DNA of 64,000 nt from Gracilibacter sp. BRH_c7a (GTDB lineage Bacteria > Bacillota > Desulfitobacteriia > Desulfitobacteriales > Syntrophobotulaceae): positions 62,001 through 126,000 of the forward strand of contig LOEZ01000016.1 of assembly GCA_001516055.1 (NCBI GenBank), read 5' to 3'. A program made the translations under genes and the position numbers. Shown piece by piece: positions 53,854-62,209 of the stretch; position 1 is the stretch's first letter, and every line of letters begins with the position of its first letter. The notes beneath the pieces are model-generated. The model worked only from the letters and a program-made list of their open reading frames with translations, had not been told where the DNA came from and did not search any database.

Positions 53854-53864
53854 TGGTCTTACCA
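53854..53864. promoter_or_regulatory. Operator-like dyad of permease 2
   Basis: TGGTCTTACCA, a perfect TGGTNNNACCA dyad of the kind bound by FadR-subfamily GntR repressors. It is 224 bp upstream of the permease start codon, the same position as in unit 1. Confidence 0.6.
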
Positions 53865-54089
53865 AATCACTATTCTTAGAATAATCAGAATAGCACCTAA
53901 AAACCAACAACATAATATTAATTGAAAATTATGAATTTTTCAAGGTTTTAAGAAAAATTTGGAAATTCGAAATATAATTTTTTATTATTAATTTTGATAA
54001 AAATTGACAAATATTTCAAATTTATTTTATATGTTAAAAATTATTTAATTCAAATGGAAACTGTAAAAATAAGAAAGGTAAGGCATTTT

Positions 54090-54127
54090 TAGTTTCTATA
54101 ATTAATTATATTTAATTATAGAAACTA
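54090..54127. repeat. 38-bp inverted repeat in the permease 2 upstream region
   Basis: Sixteen-base arms (TAGTTTCTATAATTAA and complement) around six bases. No T-run follows on either strand. It lies about 226 bp upstream of the operator-like dyad, nearly the same spacing as the palindrome in unit 1. Confidence 0.75.
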
Positions 54128-54218
54128 TAAGAAAATTTCAAGTTTAATTTATTTCCACGTAATTATTTGTCGAGTAAAATTTCTATATAATAGCAAAACG
54201 ACTCATTAATCCAATTAA

Positions 54219-54260
54219 CATAAAGCTAACCATCGATGAGAATCGATGGTTAGCTTTATG
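54219..54260 (-). terminator. Hairpin after GntR 2
   Basis: A 19-bp stem (CATAAAGCTAACCATCGAT with its complement) around a four-base loop, 25 bp beyond the stop codon. The T-run is weak, but the position and strength suggest termination. Confidence 0.65.
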
Positions 54261-54284
54261 ATCTTATTCATGGGCATGAATGAA

Positions 54285-54998
54285 TTAGAAGCTAGCTAGT
54301 ATTACTTCTTCCACTCCTAATAGGTGTTTGAGCATATTCTCCTTTGCTTTTTGAAGATCTCTTCCCTTTATAGCTTCATATATATCAGCATGTTCCTGAT
54401 ACAGTAATTCAGGAGTATATTTGTCTTCATATAATTTAGGCCTACTTATCCTTATTAGATGTTGAAGGTGATCAGCTATAGTATCCATTAAACGTATTGT
54501 AATCTTATTATGAGTCGCTTTAGCAATAGAATAGTGAAAAAGATGATCTGCTTGTTCCCATATTGGCCCTTGATTATTAGAGTCGAATCTCATTGTGCTG
54601 AGAATTTTCTCTAATTGTTCTAGCTCTTCGTTTGTTATTCTCTCGGTTGCATATCTTACAGCTTGTACTTCAATCATTTTTCTGACTTCCAATAGTTCAA
54701 GCACCGATTCTCTTTCCAGGGAAAGTAACCAGTGGAAAGAAGTATTTAAGGAGTTGGCCTGTAATCTGCGGATATAGGCCCCTTCGCCAGTACGAACCTC
54801 AACAAGACCCATCATCTCTAAAGCACTAAGAGCTTCCCTAATGGAAGAACGACTCACCTTGAAACTATCAACTAAATTGCGTTCAGATGGTAGTTTATCC
54901 CCAGGCTTCAAATGACCGTCTAAAATAAGCTGCTTGATTTGTTCAATTATTTCTTCATATATTTTCTTCGTTTTGATAGGTCTGAGTTCTACACTCAT
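54285..54998 (-). CDS. FadR-type GntR regulator 2 (LldR-like)
   Basis: A 237-residue GntR/FCD regulator, paralogous to the 238- and 234-residue proteins of the neighbouring units. DNA-binding part KPGDKLPSERNLVDSFKVSR and SALEMMGLVEVRTGEGAYI; FCD metal-site region FHYSIAKATHNKITIRLMDTI and LLYQEHADIYEAI. It clearly differs from GntR 1 in the ligand domain, while permeases 1 and 2 are nearly identical, so the regulators have diverged faster or the permeases are homogenised. Likely regulates permease 2. Confidence 0.88.
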   Translation of the reverse strand: MSVELRPIKTKKIYEEIIEQIKQLILDGHLKPGDKLPSERNLVDSFKVSRSSIREALSALEMMGLVEVRTGEGAYIRRLQANSLNTSFHWLLSLERESVLELLEVRKMIEVQAVRYATERITNEELEQLEKILSTMRFDSNNQGPIWEQADHLFHYSIAKATHNKITIRLMDTIADHLQHLIRISRPKLYEDKYTPELLYQEHADIYEAIKGRDLQKAKENMLKHLLGVEEVILASF

Positions 54999-55060
54999 AA
55001 AAAGTTCCCCTTAATTACATAGTAATACGTTAATGTCGCTTACTTCATAAAGAATGGAGT

Positions 55061-55083
55061 GGGAAGGGCCATAAGCCCTTCCC
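55061..55083 (-). terminator. Hairpin terminator of lactate permease 3
   Basis: GGGAAGGGC and GCCCTTCCC arms around five bases, about 35 bp beyond the stop codon of permease 3. Confidence 0.7.
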
Positions 55084-55117
55084 TTATACTTGAATACTAT
55101 ACAAATTTAAGCATTCT

Positions 55118-56980
55118 TTATTTTCCCGATATCGATCCATTTAGCTTGGCTAGTCTACTTTTATTCGTAACAAGCATATAGATTACAATAGCGTAAAAGA
55201 CAGCCAGGATTATGGATCCCAGGTTGAAAGGTCCATTGGCATCCCAATAGAGATAGGAATAACCAAAAGCACCAGGAATCAAGGCATAATAGAGGAAGAA
55301 CAAGAAAGTCTTACGGATAGTATCTCCTTCACGTCCTACAAAGCCAACGACAGCCGAAGCTGCAACTACGTTATGAATACAAATAACGTTTCCAGCTGCA
55401 CCACCAAGACCTTGGAGAGCAACAATCCAAATAGGCCACTCCATCCACATTCCTGTTAGTGCTGGATTACCTTCAACGATAAGTTGAGCTGTCTTGAACT
55501 GGAACAAGGAGAATGTCATGTTACTAACAGTGTTGGAACCCGCGACGAAAGCACCCAGTCCACCGATAATTGGAGCAAAGAGAGGCCACAAGCCGCCAGT
55601 TAATTGATACGTAGCTTCAGCTAAAGCATACGGCATTTTCATATAGCCAGCTGCGCCGCCACCGGAGTTGATGAGCACTTGAACCATGGGAACTGTGAAG
55701 ATAAGAGCTGTACTAGCACTGACAATAACTTTTCCAGCTGTTTTCCAAGCTTTGGCATAAGCGTCTGTCTTCATCCCATGAACAAGGAAGGTCAGTAAGG
55801 AGACCACGATAAAGATTGTTCCTGGGGAATATGCAATTCCCCAACTAGCAGTAATTCCGCCAATTGCAGGGAATTTAATAACAATCGTATTAAGCCATGC
55901 CTTAACAGGGAGTACAAGACGGGTGAAGAGAATAAGACCGGCTACAAATACATAAGGAAGCCAAGCCATAACTGTTGACATACCGCCGGGCTTCTGAACA
56001 TAGTGGACTTCCAGGCTGCCGGTCCAAGAGGGATCCCAGTCCTTCTTATCTAAGAAGTCCCAAGTATCTTCCTTTTTTGGAGTGAGGAAGTTGTTTTTAG
56101 CAGCAAAGACCACAATGAATAGACCTGTAAGGCCACCAAGCATAGAAGTTAATTCATAGTTAACAAAGTGGTTAATTAGAATATAGGGTATTGTCATAGC
56201 CAAAGCACTGAAAAGTGCAAATGGCCAGAGGGCGAAACCTTCAGACCAAGATTTATTCTTACCAAAGATGCGAGTAATAAAACCTAGTAGAAGAAGTGGG
56301 GTGAGGAATCCACCAACAAAGTGCAGAATCGCAACCTTATGAGCAAAGACTGCAATAAATTGATCGTAGTAAGCGATTTGATCTAAAGTACCGGTACCAT
56401 CAACGATTGGAATACCAATCTTAGCCGCAAATTCATTGACTAAAGGGTCATTTCCTGCACCAAGACCTGAACCGAATCCAGTACGCATCGGGGTACCTAC
56501 AGCACCGAAAGAAACAGGGGTACTCTGGATAATCATACCTGCGATAACTGAGGCGAATGCCGGAAATCCAAGGCCTAGCATCAAAGGACAAGCTACTGCC
56601 GCCGGTGTTCCGAATCCTGACGAACCTTCGATGAAGGAACCGAACAGCCAAGCTACGATAATAACCTGAACACGCCTGTCAGGAGATACATCGATAAGAC
56701 TTTGTCGAATCTGGTGTAAACCACCGCTCTCCATAACAGTATAAAGGACGAGAACGGAACCAAAGATTATATAGAGCAAACTGACAGCAACAACTATTCC
56801 ATTAAATGTTCCGCCGAGAATCTGAGCTACAGGTAATTTCCAAACAAAGTAAGCAATAATTACAACCGTAATGTAAGAAAGAGGCATCGCTTTAGATGCC
56901 GGCCATCTTAAGCCAACAAGGAAAATCGCCACTACCAAAATTGGTAGTAAAGCTAGAAAGCCTTGCATTAATATACTCAT
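55118..56980 (-). CDS. lldP: L-lactate permease (LctP/LldP family), copy 3
   Basis: A 620-residue lactate symporter, clearly homologous to copies 1 and 2 but more divergent. It has the same landmarks ([47 protein letters not shown]) with a longer loop after GSGLGAGNDPLVNEF and an extra Lys/Glu stretch near PKKEDTWDFL. ATG 56980 follows TAGGAGG. The sequence difference suggests this copy is older than the 1/2 duplication and may differ in affinity or substrate. Confidence 0.95.
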   Translation of the reverse strand: MSILMQGFLALLPILVVAIFLVGLRWPASKAMPLSYITVVIIAYFVWKLPVAQILGGTFNGIVVAVSLLYIIFGSVLVLYTVMESGGLHQIRQSLIDVSPDRRVQVIIVAWLFGSFIEGSSGFGTPAAVACPLMLGLGFPAFASVIAGMIIQSTPVSFGAVGTPMRTGFGSGLGAGNDPLVNEFAAKIGIPIVDGTGTLDQIAYYDQFIAVFAHKVAILHFVGGFLTPLLLLGFITRIFGKNKSWSEGFALWPFALFSALAMTIPYILINHFVNYELTSMLGGLTGLFIVVFAAKNNFLTPKKEDTWDFLDKKDWDPSWTGSLEVHYVQKPGGMSTVMAWLPYVFVAGLILFTRLVLPVKAWLNTIVIKFPAIGGITASWGIAYSPGTIFIVVSLLTFLVHGMKTDAYAKAWKTAGKVIVSASTALIFTVPMVQVLINSGGGAAGYMKMPYALAEATYQLTGGLWPLFAPIIGGLGAFVAGSNTVSNMTFSLFQFKTAQLIVEGNPALTGMWMEWPIWIVALQGLGGAAGNVICIHNVVAASAVVGFVGREGDTIRKTFLFFLYYALIPGAFGYSYLYWDANGPFNLGSIILAVFYAIVIYMLVTNKSRLAKLNGSISGK

Positions 56981-57196
56981 TAAGGTACCTCCTAATAAAA
57001 TCTGATAACATTTTTAAAGTTTTAGTTAAAACAAAAGAAACCCAAAAGATAATTGCTTAAATCATAAATAATAGCATTAACCACATTTCTTTACGGTTTC
57101 CTATCCCTCCCATCCTTTTATTTTTTATAAGTTAAATTTAAAAATATCACCCCCAAAAACAATTTTGCTAATTAGTTAAATATACGTTTTTTAAGC

Positions 57197-57208
57197 GGTT
57201 CCTTAACC
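57197..57208. promoter_or_regulatory. Operator-like dyad of permease 3 (weak)
   Basis: GGTTCCTTAACC; read on the minus strand TGGTTAAGGAACC. It departs from TGGTNNNACCA in spacing but occupies the same place relative to the gene and the promoter-like region as the dyads of units 1 and 2. Confidence 0.35.
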
Positions 57209-57480
57209 AACTGCTATAATTCTAAATAAGTTATCTGAATTTTACAACACCTGCCTCCCTTAATAATCCTGCGCATTTCTCTAAATTTTCGATAGGTTTT
57301 CATACTATGTGACACATTTCCAAAATGTAATTCGTAATAAGAAAAAAAACATCCTTGCTATTTAAGGCTATTTTTTAATTAAAATTTATTCCAATATTAA
57401 ATTCATTACTTTCATGTCGAAACTTAAATATAAATAATATATTTTTTTAGCAACTTATTACAAAGGTTAAAACTAAAACC

Positions 57481-57517
57481 AAAAAAACCGTTATAAGAAT
57501 GTAATTTATAACGGTTT
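57481..57517 (-). terminator. Terminator of GntR 3
   Basis: AAACCGTTATAA and TTATAACGGTTT arms around nine bases, followed by seven T on the minus strand. Confidence 0.85.
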
Positions 57518-57540
57518 CCAGCCATACGGTTTTTATGATG

Positions 57541-58245
57541 TTATAGATTTTTTAAATACTCTTTTTCAACACCCTCAAGATGTTTTAGCATAAACTTGCG
57601 AGCTTCATCCGGTATTTTAGATTCAATAGCTTTGAAAATATCCTCATGTTCTCTATATAAGCGTTCCGGTATCCCTTCACTCTCATATAGTTTAATTCTA
57701 CTAGCTGTAAGTGTTTGATACATCGTGTCAGAAATCGCATTCATGAGTCGTATGAGTATTTTATTACGTGTTCCTCGAGCTATAGCATAGTGAAAACTAT
57801 GATCTGAAGAATCCCCCAGCCTTCCTACTTGAAGATCCTTCTTCATTTCATCCAGGGCTTCTCTCATCTCCATTATTTCCTCAGGTTCTGCTCTCTCTGC
57901 CGCTAACATTACTGCTTGCGTTTCGAGAATCTTGCGGACCTCCAAAAGTTCGAGCACCATATCTTTTTCCATAGAAAGTACCCAAGCTAGAGGAGCCACC
58001 ACAGAATCAATATTTACTTGTTTGATATATGTACCTTCACCACTGCGTATTTCCAGAAGACCCATCATCTCCAGGGCACTTAAGGCTTCTCTCACCGAAG
58101 CCCTGCTAACCTGTAATCGCTCAGCAAGATCCCGCTCTGATGGTAGTCTGTCGCCAGCCTTAACATGTCCTTCAGCAACTAATAATCTTATTTGCTCGAC
58201 TATTTCCTCATAGATTCTTCGTGTTTTTACAGGTTTTAATTTCAT
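57541..58245 (-). CDS. FadR-type GntR regulator 3 (LldR-like)
   Basis: A 234-residue GntR/FCD regulator of the third permease unit. DNA-binding part KAGDRLPSERDLAERLQVSR and SALEMMGLLEIRSGEGTYI; FCD domain with FHYAIARGTRNKILIRLMNAI and LYREHEDIFKAI. It is the most divergent of the three, matching the divergence of permease 3. First gene of the whole tandem array in the direction of transcription. Confidence 0.88.
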   Translation of the reverse strand: MKLKPVKTRRIYEEIVEQIRLLVAEGHVKAGDRLPSERDLAERLQVSRASVREALSALEMMGLLEIRSGEGTYIKQVNIDSVVAPLAWVLSMEKDMVLELLEVRKILETQAVMLAAERAEPEEIMEMREALDEMKKDLQVGRLGDSSDHSFHYAIARGTRNKILIRLMNAISDTMYQTLTASRIKLYESEGIPERLYREHEDIFKAIESKIPDEARKFMLKHLEGVEKEYLKNL

Positions 58246-58302
58246 CTATTCTCACCAGCCATTTTCTATTGTTTAGTTTAAGGTTTATTACATAAAAAGT
58301 CT

Positions 58303-58752
58303 CTAATTATAACTATCAATTTTATCGCTAAAAAGTTTGAAAATAGAAAACATTAACCTTTCCATTTCTTGTTTGCTGATATTGATGCTCTCAGGTCCTA
58401 ATATTTCTATCTTTTTAAATTCTGGTCTAAGTAGGAAAGGAATCACGTCTTGAATATTATCGGCTTTTAGCGTTAGTATCAAAGGTGCATATGCCACTTC
58501 ACGGGTTCGTCTATTCTTTTCTTCAGTAATTACATAGACTTCCATACTACTATCAAAATCCTGCAGATCGATGCCCTGTAACGGAATATTCTTAAGAAGA
58601 TTTATCTGTTGTTCGCGGACAGTCTCAGCCATAGCTTGATTGGTTTTACTGCCGAATAGAAAGCGGCCACTTCTCTCTTCCGCTTTATAGTCAAGCCTTA
58701 TCTGCAAACGTAGTTTCTCTGTTACAATTTCATCATTAATTCTAATCTTCAT
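58303..58752 (-). CDS. Conserved-looking protein of unknown function
   Basis: A 149-residue soluble protein of mixed alpha/beta composition (KIRINDEIVTEKLRLQIRLDY, MEVYVITEEKNRRTREVAYAPLILTLKAD, IPFLLRPEFKKIEILGPESI). No membrane segment, cysteines or recognisable motif. ATG 58752 follows a GGAGAG site. It lies 23 bp after rluB, so it is probably co-transcribed with it. I cannot assign a family. Confidence 0.65.
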   Translation of the reverse strand: MKIRINDEIVTEKLRLQIRLDYKAEERSGRFLFGSKTNQAMAETVREQQINLLKNIPLQGIDLQDFDSSMEVYVITEEKNRRTREVAYAPLILTLKADNIQDVIPFLLRPEFKKIEILGPESINISKQEMERLMFSIFKLFSDKIDSYN

Positions 58753-58775
58753 TTTCTCTCTCCAGAATTTAAGTC

Positions 58776-59528
58776 TTAAAGCCCAACTTCTTTTTTCAGG
58801 GCAATAACCTCAGATTTCAACAAATTACGATAAGTCCCTGGTAATAACTTTTCATCAAGCTTGAGAGGTCCGAATGCAATTCTTTGAAGTTCAAGCACGG
58901 GATGTCCGACTTTAGCAAACATCCTTCTAACTTGTCTATTCTTTCCTTCATGGATAGTAACTTCTACACGAGTTAGTTCTTTTCCTTTTTTACCCACTTG
59001 ATCAATCATAATACTTGCTGGAGAGGTAATACCATCCTCAAGATAGACTCCATTGCGGAGAATATCTAAAGATTCCTGTGAAATGTGGCCATCAATCCAA
59101 ACTCTATACGTTTTTTCTACACCATAACTAGGATGGGTAAGACGATAAGTCAACTCGCCATCGTTAGTAAGAATTAGTAACCCTGATGTGTCATAATCCA
59201 GCCGACCAACCGGATATACCCTGGTATCAATTTGATCTTTAATTAGATCTATAACAGTTTTTCGTTTTTGAGGATCAGAGGCACTGGTGATTACACCTTT
59301 AGGTTTATTAAGAAGTACATAAGTCAAGACATCTGAATTTTGTATCTTCACCCCACTTACTTCAATAATATCTACGGGTGTTACTTTAATTCCCTGTTCA
59401 GTAACAGTAATACCATTTACCTTAACCATCCCTTGGCTGATAAGTTGCTCCGCTTGTCGCCGTGAAGCAATACCCTTACGAGAGATAACTTTTTGCAAAC
59501 GCTCTAGTACTTCCTTAGAATCACTCAT
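58776..59528 (-). CDS. rluB: 23S rRNA pseudouridine synthase (RluB/RsuA family)
   Basis: Modifies uridine in ribosomal RNA. The 250-residue protein has an N-terminal S4 RNA-binding domain (VISRKGIASRRQAEQLISQGMVKVNG) and the catalytic motif GRLDYDTSGLLILTNDGEL containing the active-site Asp, then EGKNRQVRRMF. ATG 59528 follows AAGGTGAG; the extra nine codons upstream are not family-like. It lies downstream of spmAB, a common neighbour in spore-formers. Confidence 0.92.
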   Translation of the reverse strand: MSDSKEVLERLQKVISRKGIASRRQAEQLISQGMVKVNGITVTEQGIKVTPVDIIEVSGVKIQNSDVLTYVLLNKPKGVITSASDPQKRKTVIDLIKDQIDTRVYPVGRLDYDTSGLLILTNDGELTYRLTHPSYGVEKTYRVWIDGHISQESLDILRNGVYLEDGITSPASIMIDQVGKKGKELTRVEVTIHEGKNRQVRRMFAKVGHPVLELQRIAFGPLKLDEKLLPGTYRNLLKSEVIALKKEVGL

Positions 59529-59657
59529 ACCAAATCTCACCTTATCAAAAAACAACTTACATTTGTTTTAATTGATTTACTTGCTTCGGATATAAACTAT
59601 TCTAACAGAATTAAGGAAGAAAGCAATTTTTACCACCAATAAGAATCCCTGTCTTCA

Positions 59658-60197
59658 TCATCCAAATATTTTAGAAACTATCCAAATAGAAGCAATAAGT
59701 CCAACAGCATCCGCTGTAAGACCAACCTTTAGAGCATATCGATACTTTTTAATCCCTACCGAACCAAAGTAGATTGCAAGTACAAAAAAGGTAGTATCGG
59801 TACTCCCTTGAAGTGTAGATGCTAGTCTTCCGATAAACGAATCCGGTCCATGCTGAAGAATAAGTTGAGTAGCAACACCTAATGAACCAGATCCACTTAA
59901 GGGCCTCATAATAGCTAAAGGAATTATCTCAAGAACATCAGGGTTCCAACCTACAGCTGTAAATAGCGGTCTGAAGAGATCTATCAATAATTCTAAAGCA
60001 CCTGAATCAACAAATATTCTTATGGACACCAACATTCCTATAAGAAAAGGTAGTATTTTTACTGCTGTCTTAAAACCATTTTCTGCACCCTCGACAAATG
60101 TTTCATAGACAGGGACTTTGCGCATATAAGCATATAAAGGAACAGTAAATAGGATAAGCGGAATTGCCCATCGTGCTAACTCGGTTATTATGGTCAT
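59658..60197 (-). CDS. spmB: Spore maturation protein B
   Basis: Membrane protein needed for proper dehydration of the spore core. The 179-residue protein has about five hydrophobic segments and the nucleoside-recognition (Gate) domain signature FVEGAENGFKTAVKILPFLIGMLVSI, plus MRPLSGSGSLGVATQ and STDTTFFVLAIYFGSVGIKKYRYAL. It overlaps spmA by four bases. Confidence 0.94.
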   Translation of the reverse strand: MTIITELARWAIPLILFTVPLYAYMRKVPVYETFVEGAENGFKTAVKILPFLIGMLVSIRIFVDSGALELLIDLFRPLFTAVGWNPDVLEIIPLAIMRPLSGSGSLGVATQLILQHGPDSFIGRLASTLQGSTDTTFFVLAIYFGSVGIKKYRYALKVGLTADAVGLIASIWIVSKIFG

Positions 60198-60775
60198 ATC
60201 CTATTCCTCTTTCTAAAAACATAATCGACTATAATAGCAGCAGTCATGGCACATCCTGTGGCAAATATTGTTGTGCCGATTATTTCTGTAGGATTTATGG
60301 ATCCGGCTTTCATCCTTACACCTATGATGGTAGCAGGGATAATCGTGATGCATGAAGTGTTTAAGGCAAGAAAGGTAATCATTGCCGGACTAGCAGTAGT
60401 TGGATCAGAATTTTCTTTCTGTAATTCCTCCATTGCTTTTAAGCCGAAAGGAGTAGCTGCATTACCTAAGCCAAGAATATTAGCACAAAGGTTCATAACT
60501 ATGGCTCCAAAAGCTGGACTTTCAGCTTTAAGCGAAGGGAATAGCACTCGTAAGACAGGAGAAAAAATTCTTGCAAGACCCTTTACTAAACCTGCTTTAT
60601 CAGCAATATTCATAAGGCCTAACCATAGACTCATAATACCCATTAAATAGATAGCAACTTCGATACCTACCTCAGCAGCTTGGAGGGCAGATGTTGTAAC
60701 TTGTTCAATGTTACCTTTTAGGGCAGCTACCAATATCCCACTTATCATCATGATAAGCCAGATTAAATTGACCAT
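60194..60775 (-). CDS. spmA: Spore maturation protein A
   Basis: Partner of SpmB in spore-core maturation. The 193-residue membrane protein has the Gate-domain pattern: MNLCANILGLGNAATPFGLKAMEELQ, FLALNTSCITIIPATIIGVR and a C-terminal helix. ATG 60775 begins the two-gene operon; its stop overlaps spmB. Confidence 0.94.
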   Translation of the reverse strand: MVNLIWLIMMISGILVAALKGNIEQVTTSALQAAEVGIEVAIYLMGIMSLWLGLMNIADKAGLVKGLARIFSPVLRVLFPSLKAESPAFGAIVMNLCANILGLGNAATPFGLKAMEELQKENSDPTTASPAMITFLALNTSCITIIPATIIGVRMKAGSINPTEIIGTTIFATGCAMTAAIIVDYVFRKRNRI

Positions 60776-60781
60776 AAGATA

Positions 60782-60820
60782 AATCCCCCTGCTTCCAATG
60801 TATGAAAGAAGCAGAGGGAT
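60782..60820. terminator. Hairpin between ytfJ and spmA
   Basis: ATCCCcCTGCTTC and GAAGCAGaGGGAT arms with a 13-base loop, directly upstream of spmA. It may end the DUF2953-ytfJ transcript or act as an attenuator. The T-run is weak. Confidence 0.5.
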
Positions 60821-60867
60821 TAGAAGAAATCAAAATACGTGCTGCCTGAATATTATACGAAGAGGAT

Positions 60868-61311
60868 TTAACTACGATCATCTAAAGAAACTTCTTTATG
60901 GACTTTCTTTTTATTAAACATATGAGAAAACTTATCAATAAGATTAGGCATCTCATCGAGGATTCTTTCGGCTAACATGTTACCTTCAACCGGAAGTAAT
61001 CTGATTTGATCCTGACTAACTACCAAGAAGCCTACCGGCTTGACTGATACACCACCACCGCTGCCACCACCAAATGGCATTTTGGGGCTCTCTCCGTCTT
61101 CACCACCAAGTCCTTTACTCTCTCCCTCACTATCTAAAGGCACAAACTCACTACCTCCTGCGGCAAAGCCGCAAGATACTCTAGATACAGGTATAATTAC
61201 TGAACCGGTAGGGGTTTCTACAGGATCCCCTATTACGGTATTGACATTAATCATCTTTTGGATGCTATCCATAGCAGTTTTCATCAAAGTTTCAATTGGG
61301 TGTTCATCCAT
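60868..61311 (-). CDS. ytfJ: Sporulation protein YtfJ/GerW
   Basis: A 147-residue protein of the YtfJ (GerW) family, found in spores and needed for normal germination in Bacillus. Family features: an N-terminal helix HPIETLMKTAMDSIQKMINVNTVIGDPV, IIPVSRVSCGFAAGGSEF, a Gly-rich stretch (PFGGGSGGGVSVKPVGFLVVS) and the QIRLLPVEG segment. Its start overlaps the DUF2953 gene by eight bases. Confidence 0.93.
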   Translation of the reverse strand: MDEHPIETLMKTAMDSIQKMINVNTVIGDPVETPTGSVIIPVSRVSCGFAAGGSEFVPLDSEGESKGLGGEDGESPKMPFGGGSGGGVSVKPVGFLVVSQDQIRLLPVEGNMLAERILDEMPNLIDKFSHMFNKKKVHKEVSLDDRS

Positions 61312-61990
61312 GATTTTCTATCCTCCTGATTTTGATTATTATTCCAAAAAACTTAAGTGCTGTAAAAATAATATGGCTGTTTTTAAGGCTTAATATGCAA
61401 TTCGTACTACATATTAGTATTTCTTCATCAAATCTAGGTTGAACAAAATACCTAATATTATCCTTTTTTACGGTTACATTACTATAGAACCTTGCTGTCA
61501 TGCGACCTAAGAGAGCCCAAATTACACCTACCAGTATTCCTGTTTCTCCCGCATCCCTTCCCCCTATTTCAATTTTCAGACTAATATTTTTAAGCTCTAT
61601 CTTTCTGTAAAACATCTTTTTAAGCTGCAGGATTTTATTTTTAAGCAACAAAAATTTTGACCAATTAGATAGATATTTGCGGAATACTTCTCCGGTTACA
61701 TGACGCAGGAACATATAACGTCTGCTTTTTGTTTCTTTTTCCTGTAGCTCTACTTCTTCAGTAGGTGAAGCATCTTTAATTAAATTATTTAAAATATTTT
61801 CTAATCCGGTGGAAAACATTTCCTGTGGTATAATTATTTCAATATGCAAGCTTGAAAACAAAATTCTAAGCTTTAAATTAATCTTGCTTTCCAACCTTTT
61901 ATAGCAATAATCTAAATTAATATGAATTCTCAGGAAAAGTAAAACAACCAACCATATTAAACCAGCCATCAAAAAAGCCAAATAAAACAT
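61304..61990 (-). CDS. DUF2953 membrane protein
   Basis: A 228-residue protein of the DUF2953 family usually paired with ytfJ in spore-formers. An N-terminal membrane helix (LAFLMAGLIWLVVLLFLRIHI) is followed by a cytoplasmic region with basic helices (LKKMFYRKIELKNISLKIEIGGRDAGETGILVGVIWALLG). The function is unknown; association with ytfJ suggests a sporulation role. Confidence 0.82.
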   Translation of the reverse strand: MFYLAFLMAGLIWLVVLLFLRIHINLDYCYKRLESKINLKLRILFSSLHIEIIIPQEMFSTGLENILNNLIKDASPTEEVELQEKETKSRRYMFLRHVTGEVFRKYLSNWSKFLLLKNKILQLKKMFYRKIELKNISLKIEIGGRDAGETGILVGVIWALLGRMTARFYSNVTVKKDNIRYFVQPRFDEEILICSTNCILSLKNSHIIFTALKFFGIIIKIRRIENHG

Positions 61991-62209
61991 ATAATAAATA
62001 ACCTCTACCTATTTGCTATTAGATCCATTAGTTATTAGACTATTATTCTGTTAGAATCACACTATCTAAACAATTCCCTGAAAATAACATTTTTATCCAA
62101 TAGTTTGCCTAACTAATGCTTCCACTTCTATACAAATAGCATTGCCTGTATCCAGACTTTCTGATATAAAAAGATTAAAGAAATATTTTAAATTGAGGGA
62201 AGGTTAATA

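Larger units (their letters stand above)
53631..54284. other. Regulatory region between GntR 2 and lactate permease 2
   Basis: 654 bp without a gene. On the minus strand: GntR 2 hairpin (54219-54260), a palindrome at 54090-54127, A+T-rich DNA, a perfect TGGTNNNACCA dyad at 53854-53864, and a leader of about 224 nt with G-rich segments (AGGGGGTGG, AGGAGGGGGGATGT). Confidence 0.7.
56981..57540. other. Regulatory region between GntR 3 and lactate permease 3
   Basis: 560 bp without a gene. It includes the GntR 3 terminator (57481-57517), A+T-rich DNA, a GGTTCCTTAACC dyad (57197-57208) about 217 bp before the permease start, and a leader with G-rich segments (GGGGGTGA, AAAGGATGGGAGGG). Confidence 0.65.

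Noticed and set aside
53728-53913. 61-codon minus-strand frame in the permease 2 leader
   Set aside because: No suitable ribosome-binding site for the first codon, and the frame contains the operator-like dyad. A shorter 20-codon frame starting at the GGGGGGATG is conceivable but unsupported.
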